DNA from: Larkinella bovis
GTDB taxonomy: Bacteria; Bacteroidota; Bacteroidia; Cytophagales; Spirosomataceae
Assembly: GCF_042655385.1 (NCBI RefSeq)
Contig: NZ_JBHSMA010000001.1
Span: forward strand, 1,612,001-1,676,000
DNA: 64,000 nucleotides
Reading direction: 5' to 3'
Of this stretch, positions 34,001-42,406 are shown piece after piece. The translations under genes and the position numbers were made by a program. Within the stretch, counting starts at the first letter, position 1. The number at the start of each line of letters is the position of its first letter. The notes under the pieces are model-generated. The model did no database searches, had not been told where the DNA came from, and was given only the letters and a program-made list of their open reading frames with translations.

Positions 34001-36820
34001 ATGATAACTTCTCTACGATTTTACAGACCTGGCGCTGCGGTTTACGGTTTGTTCATCAGCCTGATGCTGTTGACCAGCTTCAACGCCTTTAGCCAGAAAA
34101 TCTTTTACGTAACTCCGAATGGCGGGGACGTGACGCAGGACGGTTCCTCCTGGGACAAGGCCTATGCAGGGACGCAGTTGCAAACGGCCATTGAAGAAGC
34201 CAGCGCCTATTCGCAGGCCAATGGGAACCAGGATGTGCAGGTCTGGGTGGCAGCCGGCACCTATAAACCCTCCGAGAATGGGGATCAAGAGGCCTCTTTC
34301 TCGATGCGCAATCATGTGGCGATTTATGGCGGTTTTGTAGGCATGGAGAACACGTTGGGTCAGCGTCCATCGGTTCTGAGCATGCCTTCCAGCACGACAC
34401 TGAGTGGAGATATTGGAGAACCGGGCGTAAGTAATGACAACACAAATCGTATTATAGGCAACTGGACCTGGCTGAATTTGAACACCAGTGCCGTACTTGA
34501 CGGTTTTGTCATCACCGGGGGCGATGGAGGTGATGGGGCAGGCATGTACAACGAAGCCATAAATAAAGGAGATCGCTGTACTCCTACTGTTCGGAACTGT
34601 TGGTTTATCGATAATGTGGGAGCCATCTTTAACTGGGGGGGTAATGGGGGGTATTGTAACCCGATTTTGAGCAATTGTACTTTTATCAAGAACTGGGACG
34701 AATGGGGTGGGGCTATACGCAGTACAGGCACTGATAATGGCACCAGTGGCTCACAGTTAATCAATTGTACTTTTATTGAGAACAACTCCTGGTTTGGTGG
34801 AGGTGGAGCCGTATCAAATATTGAATATGACGCAATTATTGATTTTGTAGCGATTAATTGTCGTTTTATTCACAATTTGGCAGATAGCCGTGGTGGAGCT
34901 ATCAATAGTTTTATGCACTTTGGCACAGTGAATACACGGATCATAAATTGTAGTTTCATCAACAACTCGGCGAAGAGTTCTGGTGGAGCTATCGGGAGCG
35001 AGGGTAGTGGGAAAGGGATCCAGAACACGCAATTGATCAACTGTATTTTCTGGAACAATGGGGGCGAGAATACATTTGTGAATCTGTTTAACGATAAAAT
35101 ACCGGCACATTACTGCCTTTTCGAGACCTCGGTGACGGGCTATGAGGGCGAGGGAAACCAAACGACCGACCGGTTACCCTTCGTCAGCGAAACCGACCTG
35201 CGGCTGACAGCCTGCTCCCCCGCCATCGATGCCGGTGATCCGGCCAGCACCCCCACCACCAGCGGCTCCACCGATCTAGCCGGCAACCCCCGATTTTACA
35301 ACAATGGCCGGATCGACATCGGAGCCTATGAGTTTCAGGGAAGTCTGCTAGCGGCCATGAGCTTCCCCCCCTCAGTTACCCAGCCCATTCTGCAAAATAC
35401 CCCTTTTGTGGCCCTAACCGTGTCAGGTTGTGAAGGAGGAACCCTCTCCTGGCGGAGTTCCACCGGCATTACCGGCACCGGCACGACTATTCCGGTGCCC
35501 ACCGATGCGGCCACCACCCTGATTTACTCGGCCACCTGCACCATTGGCGAATGCACCAGCCCGCCAGGTACCTTCACCGTCACCATCATTCCTCCGCTGG
35601 TGACGGGCGGCTTCGATGGCTATATCTACGGCGCCGATTGCAGCAGCTTCCGGGGCTGGGCCTGGGATCGCAACAAACCCAATGCCGCCGTTTCGGTTGA
35701 GATCCTCGATGGGCCGAAGGTGATGGCGACCTTGCGGGCCGATGTCTTTCGAACGGATTTACAAACGGCGGGCAAAGGTAACGGCAAACACGCTTTTCTG
35801 TGGAGCATTCCCGATAGCCTCAAGGATGGTAAACCCCATTATCTCACCGCCCGCGTCAGTGGCGGTAGTTTCATCCTCAAAGATTCCCCCAAGGCGTTGA
35901 TCTGTCAGGGCAGCAGCAGTCCCGGCAACAAAGCCCCGGTGCCGCCTTCGCCCACGGTTTTGGTGGCCCCGCTGACAGCTCAGGTGGGGGTGCCCTTTTC
36001 GGGCACCCTGGTGGCATTCACCGACCCGGAAGGCCAACCGCTGACCTACCAACTGAGCGACTTGCCCGCTGGCTTAACGCTCAACGAAACCACCCGCGTC
36101 ATCAGCGGCACACCCTCGGAAGCGGGCACGTTTGTGCTGGCCTATTCGGCAACCGAAGCTACGGGGGCTAGCCCCCTAACCAACAGCGTCAGCTTTCCCC
36201 TGACGGTTACGCCGGCCTTGTCCACCACCGTCACCGGTGATTTTGAAGGCTATCTGGACAAGTTGGATTGTGGCGGTATCCGGGGCTGGGTCTGGGATCG
36301 CAAGAAGCCCAACACTCCTTTGACGGTGGAATTTTATCTGGAGGGATCGAGGACGGTTTTAGGCAGCACCGTGGCCAACATCTACCGCCCCGATCTGAAA
36401 GATGCGGGCAAAGGCAATGGGGCTCATGCCTACAACTTCAGCCCGCCGGGCAGTGTAAGCAGCGGGACGCTGGTCCGGGCGAGGGTGTTAGGCTCAACGT
36501 ATGAGCTGAAAGGAGGAGCCAAAGCCTACCAGTGTGCACCGGCCCGGTTATCAGCCGAAACCGGAGCGGAGCTTGAGGTGCGGGTGCTTGGCAATCCGGT
36601 TTGGGATCAACTCGAAGTAGAAATTCGAGGGGCAGAAGGGCAATCGCTGCGATTGCAGCTAACCGATGCCAGCGGGCGGCTGCTCCATCAGCGGCAGATC
36701 GAAGGAGCAAGCCCGGTTGAGCAGCAGACCTTCACCGTCCGTGAGCAACCGGCAGGGCTGATGTTACTGCAGGTGACGAGTAGATTGAAAAGCGTCATGT
36801 TGAAGGTGTTGAAACAGTAG
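34001..36820 (+). CDS. Large secreted T9SS cargo: beta-helix, Ig-like and duplicated C-terminal domains
   Basis: 939 residues with a signal peptide at 1-32 (MITSLRFYRPGAAVYGLFIS, cleavage near NAFSQK). Residues about 35-445 form a right-handed parallel beta-helix (repeated xNCxFIxN-type coils), ending in SPAIDAGDPASTPTT and RIDIGAYEFQ, the choice-of-anchor-Q pattern. An Ig-like segment follows. Then a domain of about 100 residues occurs twice (GGFDGYIYGADCSSFRGWAW at about 535 and GDFEGYLDKLDCGGIRGWVW at about 745), with a putative-Ig domain between the copies. The last about 75 residues (LEVRVLGNPVWDQLEVEIRG ... QPAGLMLLQVTS) are a type-A T9SS sorting domain. It is likely surface-attached or released. 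Its ligand is unknown. Confidence 0.85.
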   Translation: MITSLRFYRPGAAVYGLFISLMLLTSFNAFSQKIFYVTPNGGDVTQDGSSWDKAYAGTQLQTAIEEASAYSQANGNQDVQVWVAAGTYKPSENGDQEASFSMRNHVAIYGGFVGMENTLGQRPSVLSMPSSTTLSGDIGEPGVSNDNTNRIIGNWTWLNLNTSAVLDGFVITGGDGGDGAGMYNEAINKGDRCTPTVRNCWFIDNVGAIFNWGGNGGYCNPILSNCTFIKNWDEWGGAIRSTGTDNGTSGSQLINCTFIENNSWFGGGGAVSNIEYDAIIDFVAINCRFIHNLADSRGGAINSFMHFGTVNTRIINCSFINNSAKSSGGAIGSEGSGKGIQNTQLINCIFWNNGGENTFVNLFNDKIPAHYCLFETSVTGYEGEGNQTTDRLPFVSETDLRLTACSPAIDAGDPASTPTTSGSTDLAGNPRFYNNGRIDIGAYEFQGSLLAAMSFPPSVTQPILQNTPFVALTVSGCEGGTLSWRSSTGITGTGTTIPVPTDAATTLIYSATCTIGECTSPPGTFTVTIIPPLVTGGFDGYIYGADCSSFRGWAWDRNKPNAAVSVEILDGPKVMATLRADVFRTDLQTAGKGNGKHAFLWSIPDSLKDGKPHYLTARVSGGSFILKDSPKALICQGSSSPGNKAPVPPSPTVLVAPLTAQVGVPFSGTLVAFTDPEGQPLTYQLSDLPAGLTLNETTRVISGTPSEAGTFVLAYSATEATGASPLTNSVSFPLTVTPALSTTVTGDFEGYLDKLDCGGIRGWVWDRKKPNTPLTVEFYLEGSRTVLGSTVANIYRPDLKDAGKGNGAHAYNFSPPGSVSSGTLVRARVLGSTYELKGGAKAYQCAPARLSAETGAELEVRVLGNPVWDQLEVEIRGAEGQSLRLQLTDASGRLLHQRQIEGASPVEQQTFTVREQPAGLMLLQVTSRLKSVMLKVLKQ

Positions 36821-36837
36821 AGTAATTAACCTGAAAG

Positions 36838-36879
36838 TAAAGACGCCGGTCGATGATCGGCGCCTTTCTGTTGCTTTTT
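36838..36879 (+). terminator. Terminator after the T9SS cargo gene
   Basis: CGCCG (36844-36848) pairs with CGGCG (36858-36862), extended by outer bases with one mismatch, followed by TTTCTG and a second T-run. It is 20 bases after the stop. Confidence 0.6.
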
Positions 36880-37066
36880 AATTCGAGGGCCGCAGAATCC
36901 CTTTGAATACAGGCAGATTGACGAGCCGCTTAACGAGCTGTTTGATCGCTTCCTACCCGGTTTTGGGCTCAGAATCCCCTACCGGTTCGGTATGCAAGTT
37001 TTTCCTGGTTGTGGGATGAGCCACGCCTATTGGGGCCTGGCGATACTTTATGGCTTAGATTTTTAG
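36858..37066 (+). pseudogene. Possible decayed C-terminus of an outer-membrane protein
   Basis: From a stop near 36855 the plus strand stays open to TAG at 37064-37066 without a usable start. It reads, in part, GPQNPFEYRQIDEPLNELFD, then RFLPGFGLRIPYRFGM and SHAYWGLAILYGLDF. Codon use is like a real gene, and the aromatic ending in Phe is that of a beta-barrel C-terminus. The frame overlaps the terminator of the previous gene, so it would not be expressed as is. It could equally be a chance open stretch. Confidence 0.28.
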
Positions 37067-37235
37067 ACTGTGAAATGAAGCAGTGCCAGCGTTCAGCCCC
37101 CTCTATTCGCCCCCATCAAACCCAGGCTCAACCCAGCCGCCCAAACAGATACGAGATGAACCTATCAATACTACGTTTGGCCACCCAAATTTAAAGGTAT
37201 TGTTATTGAAAATATACGAGTTGTGTAAACCAGCA

Positions 37236-37269
37236 CAAAAAGAGGTTACAGGGAAAGCTGTAACCTCTT
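37236..37269 (-). terminator. Rho-independent terminator of tRNA-Lys
   Basis: The 12-bp perfect stem AAGAGGTTACAG (37240-37251) pairs with CTGTAACCTCTT (37258-37269), followed on the minus strand by TTTTTG. It begins 10 bases after the tRNA 3' end. Confidence 0.9.
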
Positions 37270-37279
37270 GACTTTCAAG

Positions 37280-37352
37280 TGACCCCGGACAGGTTCGAAC
37301 TGTCGGCCCACTGATTAAGAGTCAGTTGCTCTACCAACTGAGCTACGGAGTC
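37280..37352 (-). tRNA. tRNA-Lys (CUU anticodon)
   Basis: 73 bases folding into a clean cloverleaf. The acceptor stem is GACTCCG with CGGGGTC. The D arm includes TAGCTCAGTTGGTAGAGCA. The anticodon stem ACTGA/TCAGT carries the loop CTCTTAA (anticodon CUU). The T arm is GACAG-TTCGAAC-CTGTC, and the discriminator is A. The 3' CCA is not encoded and must be added by the nucleotidyltransferase. Confidence 0.97.
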
Positions 37353-37375
37353 GAACTGGTGGGCGAACACCGGTA

Positions 37376-37406
37376 CGAAACTAATCTGTTCCGGGAAGAA
37401 AACAAA
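37376..37406 (-). promoter_or_regulatory. Bacteroidota-type promoter of tRNA-Lys
   Basis: On the minus strand TTTG (37403-37406) is followed after 19 bases by TAGTTTCG (37376-37383), a 7-of-8 match to TAnnTTTG. Initiation would fall 10-20 bases upstream of the tRNA 5' end at 37352. Confidence 0.65.
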
Positions 37407-37433
37407 TAAATCAGGGATCTGTTCTAAAAACGG

Positions 37434-40313
37434 CTACATCCCTTCGCCGAAATTATGTTCCAAAACCGCCCGGATGGCCGGTAGCTCCGCTTCCAGCACC
37501 TGGATGTATTGCTCAATAAGCACGGTAAGGTCCGCCATCGGTTTTTTATCCGCAATCACGGTTTCGGCCGCAATGATCAGGCGGGCAGCTTCGTTTAGGC
37601 CGAATGTCTGAATAACGGCTTTCTGGGTGTGAATCAGGCGTTTAATCGCAATCACATCGCCTTCGTCCAGCAACTGGCGCAGTTGCCGAATTTCGTTCGG
37701 CGTCTGGTGGAGAAATAACGTCATCATTTCTCCGGCAAAATCCATGTCATTGCCCACAGCATCAAGCAGGGGTTCAACCGAGAAACTAGGATTTGGTGCC
37801 ATATACGGTTTTTGAGGGTGTACTTTGGAAGGTGCCGCGGGCGAATATTTCCGCATAATCCGCTGCAACTCTTCAATTTGAAACGGTTTGGGTATAAAAT
37901 CATTCATGCCCGCCCGCAAACACTGCTCCCGCTCATTGGCGAGGGCGTGGGCGGTCATAGCAATAATCGGAATCTGACTTCTCAGGGTAGTCCGAATGTG
38001 GGTTGTCGTCGTATATCCATCCATCACCGGCATCTGAATATCCATCAGCACCAGATCAAACGGTTCCTGCTGCAACCAGTCCAGCGCTTTCTGACCGTTC
38101 TCGGCCACCTGCGCCGTATATCCCAACCGGCCCAACACCTGAAGCGCCAGCCGCTGGTTCATCACATTATCTTCCACCACCAGAATTTTCACTTCCCGCG
38201 ATCCGACGTCCGCAGCATCGAACGTGAGCGGTACTTCGTGTTCCGGTAACTGGGGCGCTATTTTATACGGAATTTCCAGGGTAAAAACCGACCCCTCGCC
38301 TACCTTGCTTTCTACCTTCACCCAGCCACCCTGCATTTCCGTCAGGGACTTTACGATGTTCAGCCCCAGACCCGTTCCCCCGTAATAGCGGGTTGTAAAG
38401 TCGCTGGCCTGCCGAAACCGTTCAAAAATATGGGGCAAAACCGCCTTCTCCATTCCGATCCCCGTATCTTCGACCGTGAAACGCACCCGGACGTCTTCGC
38501 CCATCGCTTCCTGTTTTACAATACGCAGACTTACCCCGCCCTGTTTCGTGAACTTAATGGCATTACTGAGCAAATTCAGTAAAATCTGGGTAAGCCGGGT
38601 CGGATCCCCCAGCACCACCGCCGGTAATTCCGGGTCCACCGAAACCGTCAGGTACAGATTTTTCTCGGAAGCCGGTGAATCGAGCATCGTCCGGATCGAG
38701 TCTACGAGGGAGGTGATACTAAACGGAATGTTCTCCAACGGCAACATACCCGCTTCAATTTTGGAAATATCCAGAATGTCGTTGACAATCGTCAGCAAAT
38801 TCTTGCCGGCCGTCCGGATGTTATCCACAAATTCCTTCTGATCGGAACTCATAGCCGTCGATTCCAGCAGCGCCGAAAAGCCCAGAATGGCGTTGAGTGG
38901 CGTTCGGATTTCGTGGCTCATGTTGGCCAGAAACTGCTTCTCCGTGTGGCGCGCATCCTCCGCAATCTGTTTGGCCCTGGCTACTTCCTGTTCGAGCTGC
39001 CTCCGCTCCGTGATGTCGTAATGAATCCCCATCGAGCCGGTAACGTTCCCGTTTTCGTCAACAATGGGGGCTCCGCTGATGAGTACCCAGATCGGTTTTC
39101 CGTCTTTCCGCTTCAGTTGCAGTTCGTACGAATTGGCTCCGCCGGACCGGCGAAATTGCTGCTGCTGGATCAGAAACTCATTAAATTCCGGCGGTACCAG
39201 CAGTTTGTCGGCCCGCCGACCGACCAATTCCTCTTCCGTATAACCCACCATCTGGCAAAACCGACCATAAGCCCGCCGAATCACCTGGTTGTTATCGACC
39301 TCGATCAATCCCAGCTCCATCCGGTTCATAATGCCCCGGTATTTCTCTTCGCTTCGCCGAATCATCTCCTCGGCCCGGTGTTGCTCCGTAATGTCGGTAT
39401 ACTGCCAGAGATGCCCCCGGTACTGACCTTCCAGAAAAATGGGAATAACATTGCGCTCCAGAACACGGCCATCCACCAGCCGAACGCTCTCATTAACAAT
39501 CGTCTCGTTTGGGCGAAATGTCTCGTCAATGTGACTGATAAACTGTTCAGGATCGGCAAAAAGCTCTTTGGGTGGTTTGGCCAACTGAACAAAATCCTGC
39601 CCAACCAGTTCCTCCGGCTTCAGCGGGACATCGAACAAGTCGCAGTATAACGCATTGACCAAGATAATCTTACGGTTTTCATCCTCGACTAACACGCCAG
39701 TTTGCAGATTCTGGATGAGGGACGTTAACCGGGCCTGGGTGGTCCGGAAATTATCTTCATTGATGATTCGCTCCGTGATGTCGCGGGCAACGGCCACCAG
39801 TTCCGGAACGCCATCGTCTCCCGCAATAATCCGAACCGTCTGCCCAATCCAGACCGTCCGGCCGTTCTTGGCGCTCACCGGAAATTCAATATACGTACCC
39901 GGACGACCCGTCCGGATCATTGTCTGATAAAAGTCAACCAGCCGGGCGCGCCAGTCGGGCCGGATCAGATTGATGAAATTCAGTCCGATAATTTCGGCTT
40001 CGGTATAACCCAGAAGCGACTCAACCACCGGGTTGACAAAGGTAAAAAAACCGTCAATAGACGTCTTGAAGATAATGTCCTGAACCGATTCGACTACCTG
40101 CTGGTATAGCTTTTCACGCTTCCGTAAGGCCTGAGAAGCTTCCGCCGAAGACGGATTCAATTGCTCCCTGAGCCAATGCAGTTGGGCATTGGCTTCGTCA
40201 AGCTGCCAGGATTTTTCACTCAGAAGGGCCTCAGCCTGCCGCCGTGCCGCCTGTTCGATGGCAAGTTGGCGTTCGAGGTTTTCTATTGGGGACATAGAAC
40301 TTTTAACATTCAA
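37434..40313 (-). CDS. Hybrid sensor histidine kinase with PAS domains, receiver and HPt
   Basis: 959 residues, no membrane helix, so cytoplasmic. An N-terminal coiled coil (LERQLAIEQAARRQAEALLS) is followed by about three to four PAS domains (for example GFFTFVNPVVESLLGYTEAE and NQVIRRAYGRFCQMVGYTEE) and the HisKA box ANMSHEIRTPLNAILGFS with phospho-acceptor H467. A HATPase (GTGLGLNIVKSL), a receiver with D758 in LVLMDIQMPVMDG, and a C-terminal HPt with H895 (RLIHTQKAV) complete it. All parts of a phosphorelay are in one chain, so the output regulator is elsewhere. The stimulus is not known. Confidence 0.92.
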   Translation of the reverse strand: MNVKSSMSPIENLERQLAIEQAARRQAEALLSEKSWQLDEANAQLHWLREQLNPSSAEASQALRKREKLYQQVVESVQDIIFKTSIDGFFTFVNPVVESLLGYTEAEIIGLNFINLIRPDWRARLVDFYQTMIRTGRPGTYIEFPVSAKNGRTVWIGQTVRIIAGDDGVPELVAVARDITERIINEDNFRTTQARLTSLIQNLQTGVLVEDENRKIILVNALYCDLFDVPLKPEELVGQDFVQLAKPPKELFADPEQFISHIDETFRPNETIVNESVRLVDGRVLERNVIPIFLEGQYRGHLWQYTDITEQHRAEEMIRRSEEKYRGIMNRMELGLIEVDNNQVIRRAYGRFCQMVGYTEEELVGRRADKLLVPPEFNEFLIQQQQFRRSGGANSYELQLKRKDGKPIWVLISGAPIVDENGNVTGSMGIHYDITERRQLEQEVARAKQIAEDARHTEKQFLANMSHEIRTPLNAILGFSALLESTAMSSDQKEFVDNIRTAGKNLLTIVNDILDISKIEAGMLPLENIPFSITSLVDSIRTMLDSPASEKNLYLTVSVDPELPAVVLGDPTRLTQILLNLLSNAIKFTKQGGVSLRIVKQEAMGEDVRVRFTVEDTGIGMEKAVLPHIFERFRQASDFTTRYYGGTGLGLNIVKSLTEMQGGWVKVESKVGEGSVFTLEIPYKIAPQLPEHEVPLTFDAADVGSREVKILVVEDNVMNQRLALQVLGRLGYTAQVAENGQKALDWLQQEPFDLVLMDIQMPVMDGYTTTTHIRTTLRSQIPIIAMTAHALANEREQCLRAGMNDFIPKPFQIEELQRIMRKYSPAAPSKVHPQKPYMAPNPSFSVEPLLDAVGNDMDFAGEMMTLFLHQTPNEIRQLRQLLDEGDVIAIKRLIHTQKAVIQTFGLNEAARLIIAAETVIADKKPMADLTVLIEQYIQVLEAELPAIRAVLEHNFGEGM

Positions 40314-40518
40314 TGAACTAAAGCATACCCATATCGTCCCACCCAGGCTTTCGGATTCAGTATAAACAGCCCTTCACGCTGAGGTACAAGCAAAAATTTT
40401 GTTACCGAAATAACGAAATGGATAACTAAATCTAGCAACAATTATGCCGCGCAAATGAATCCAAATTGTCTGAAAATTATCCAGATTCGCAAAGCTATTC
40501 TGCTTTAGCCTGAAAAAC

Positions 40519-40546
40519 AAAAAACCGGCTTCGGAGCCGGTTTTTA
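40519..40546 (-). terminator. Terminator after the small secreted protein gene
   Basis: AAAACCGGCT (40521-40530) pairs with AGCCGGTTTT (40535-40544) around TCGG; on the minus strand it is followed by a T-run. It is another hairpin made of an AAAACCGG/CCGGTTTT pair. Confidence 0.85.
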
Positions 40547-40562
40547 CCCAATTGAATGTTCG

Positions 40563-40952
40563 TTATTTCATACTGACTTCGCGGTATGAAAACGTTACGG
40601 GCGTTTTGGTTTGCAGGGCAACTGTTTTCACTTCGCTGGTGGCACCGTCAGAAATTTCAACCTTGTATACACCATCTTCCAGTTGGTTCAGGTCAAACCG
40701 GATACTTGCGGCTTCACTGTTTTTACGTAGTGTCCTGGTGGCCAGCGTGTAGCCCTCGCTGTTGGTCAGCCGGATGTTCACTTTGCTACCTTTTTCTTTG
40801 TGAACATTCACCCCGACTTTCATGCTGTTGGTCATCGGATAAACCGCCGACTGGAAAGTCGACTTGACGTCGGTTTTGTCTTTATCGTCAGCCGCAAACG
40901 TGGTGGAGACAAAGGTCAAAGCGATCAGAGCGGAAGCGAGTAGCGTTTTCAT
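40563..40952 (-). CDS. Small secreted beta-rich protein, T9SS-like fold
   Basis: 129 residues with a signal peptide at 1-20 (MKTLLASALIALTFVSTTFA). The remaining about 108 residues are a single beta-sandwich-like segment: MKVGVNVHKEKGSKVNIRLT, NSEGYTLATRTLRKN, IRFDLNQLEDGVYKVEISDG. The pattern resembles the beta-sandwich of T9SS sorting domains standing alone, and also DUF3244-like Bacteroidota proteins. It is probably periplasmic. Its function is unknown. It is monocistronic, with its own terminator. Confidence 0.75.
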   Translation of the reverse strand: MKTLLASALIALTFVSTTFAADDKDKTDVKSTFQSAVYPMTNSMKVGVNVHKEKGSKVNIRLTNSEGYTLATRTLRKNSEAASIRFDLNQLEDGVYKVEISDGATSEVKTVALQTKTPVTFSYREVSMK

Positions 40953-41353
40953 TCGATTTGTTGTTTAAGAATACCGGTTTGTTGTTTACTGCCTTAAGGG
41001 CTGTTGGTTGAATCAAAAGTAGTATATCCACAAGGTACCTTGTTATACATAGTACTTTAGCGGTAAAAATACCGGGATGAGTGGTCAATTAGCGGGACAA
41101 GAACGGCAATGCCGCTTACGCCCCACCCTTGTCCACCGGTGTAACAGCGTCGTATTGCTGTCATTAGCCGCAAATTGCTTTTTCGGAGCCTCCGCTTTGG
41201 CGGTATCGTCCGCCCGGTTGTTCCAGTGACTAGCCGGATTGAGGAGTTCCGCCGGGACATCCTCACAATGTCCTGTTTCAGCGCTTTTCCAGACGCCCGG
41301 TTTTCCCTTCCGCAAACCATCGGATTCGAATGGTTGTTGCTATTAGAAACAAA
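40953..41353. other. Divergent intergenic region, no certain gene
   Basis: Roughly 400 bases. The left third near 40960-41070 is AT-rich and suits a promoter for the small secreted protein. A minus-strand open stretch (41085-41315) reads partly like protein (VPAELLNPASHWNNRADDTA) but has no homology I recognise and no clear start context. No terminator or strong hairpin was seen. Confidence 0.3.
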
Positions 41354-42334
41354 ATGGTTTCCCGCATGCGAACTCGAGGTTTTCGGTGGCTGCCCTTCCT
41401 GCTGCTTTGCCTGTCCGTTCAGGTCGCGATGGCCCAATCATCCGGCGTCGAATACCCCTATCCGGTTCACTATCTGAATCTTACCATTGAATCAAAACCG
41501 GTTCGGATGGCCTATATGGATGTCAAACCGGCACAACCCAATGGCAAAACCGTGCTTTTGCTGCACGGCAAGAATTTTAACGGGTATTACTGGAAAACCG
41601 TCATCCAGTGGCTGAATGCTAACGGTTACCGTTCGATTGTACCGGATCAGGTGGGCTGGGGAAAGTCGTCGCATCCCGACATTCACTACAGTTTTCACCG
41701 GCTAGCGGCCAATACCAAAAAGTTGCTCGATACGCTCGGCCTTACAACCGTGTCGGTGCTGGCGCATTCGATGGGCGGAATGCTCGGCACCCGCTTCGCG
41801 TTGATGTACCCCGAAACCGTCGAAAAACTGGTTCTCGAAAACCCCATCGGCCTGGAAGATTACAAGACATTTGTTCCCTACCAGACCATCGAACAGCAAT
41901 TTCAGAAGGAAAAAGCGGCCACGCCTGACTCGTATCGGCAATACCAGAAAAGTTATTATCCCGTCTGGAAACCGGACTATGAGGATCTGGTGCGGGTGCA
42001 GGCCAGCGACCTGAAAGCGCCGGATTTCAACGCCATTGCCTGGGCGAATGCCGTCACCTACCAGATGATTTACGAGCAGCCGGTCTGCTACGAATTTGGG
42101 CTGCTGAAACCGCCTACGTTGCTGATTATCGGACAGGAAGACCGCACTGTGGTCGGCAAAGCCCTGCTGACCAAAACCGCACAGGCACAACACGGTTTAT
42201 ACCCGGAACTGGGCAAACAGACCACCCGGCAGCTTAAAACCGGCAAACTGGTCGAACTGCCCGGCGTTGGGCACATTCCGCACATTCAGGAACCCCGGCA
42301 ATTTCTGAAGGCGTTGGGTGATTTTTTACGATAA
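41354..42334 (+). CDS. Secreted alpha/beta hydrolase
   Basis: About 326 residues. Starts at 41330, 41354 or 41366 are all in frame; the middle one follows an A-rich tract. A signal peptide is visible (MRTRGFRWLPFLLLCLSVQV, cleavage near AMAQSS). The alpha/beta hydrolase core has the oxyanion segment VLLLHGKNFNGYYW, the nucleophile elbow AHSMGGM with the catalytic Ser, the acid in LIIGQEDRTVVGK, and the catalytic His in ELPGVGHIPHIQEPRQFL. All three triad residues are in place. Substrate unknown; esterase, epoxide hydrolase and haloalkane dehalogenase folds share this layout. An SDR gene follows 72 bases downstream. Confidence 0.87.
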   Translation: MVSRMRTRGFRWLPFLLLCLSVQVAMAQSSGVEYPYPVHYLNLTIESKPVRMAYMDVKPAQPNGKTVLLLHGKNFNGYYWKTVIQWLNANGYRSIVPDQVGWGKSSHPDIHYSFHRLAANTKKLLDTLGLTTVSVLAHSMGGMLGTRFALMYPETVEKLVLENPIGLEDYKTFVPYQTIEQQFQKEKAATPDSYRQYQKSYYPVWKPDYEDLVRVQASDLKAPDFNAIAWANAVTYQMIYEQPVCYEFGLLKPPTLLIIGQEDRTVVGKALLTKTAQAQHGLYPELGKQTTRQLKTGKLVELPGVGHIPHIQEPRQFLKALGDFLR

Positions 42335-42406
42335 TTCAGCATTATTTCTAACCATCGGCCCCGGTCTGCAGTTAGGTTGGCAGCAATCAACATAGGACAT
42401 TACGCT

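Noticed and set aside
37280..37352. tRNA for another amino acid than Lys
   Set aside because: The anticodon loop CTCTTAA fixes the anticodon as CUU, which is Lys.
41085..41315. Minus-strand open frame of 76 residues
   Set aside because: Part looks protein-like, but there is no homology, no start context, and the tail (RKRHCRSCPAN) is implausible. Kept only as a note on the intergenic region.
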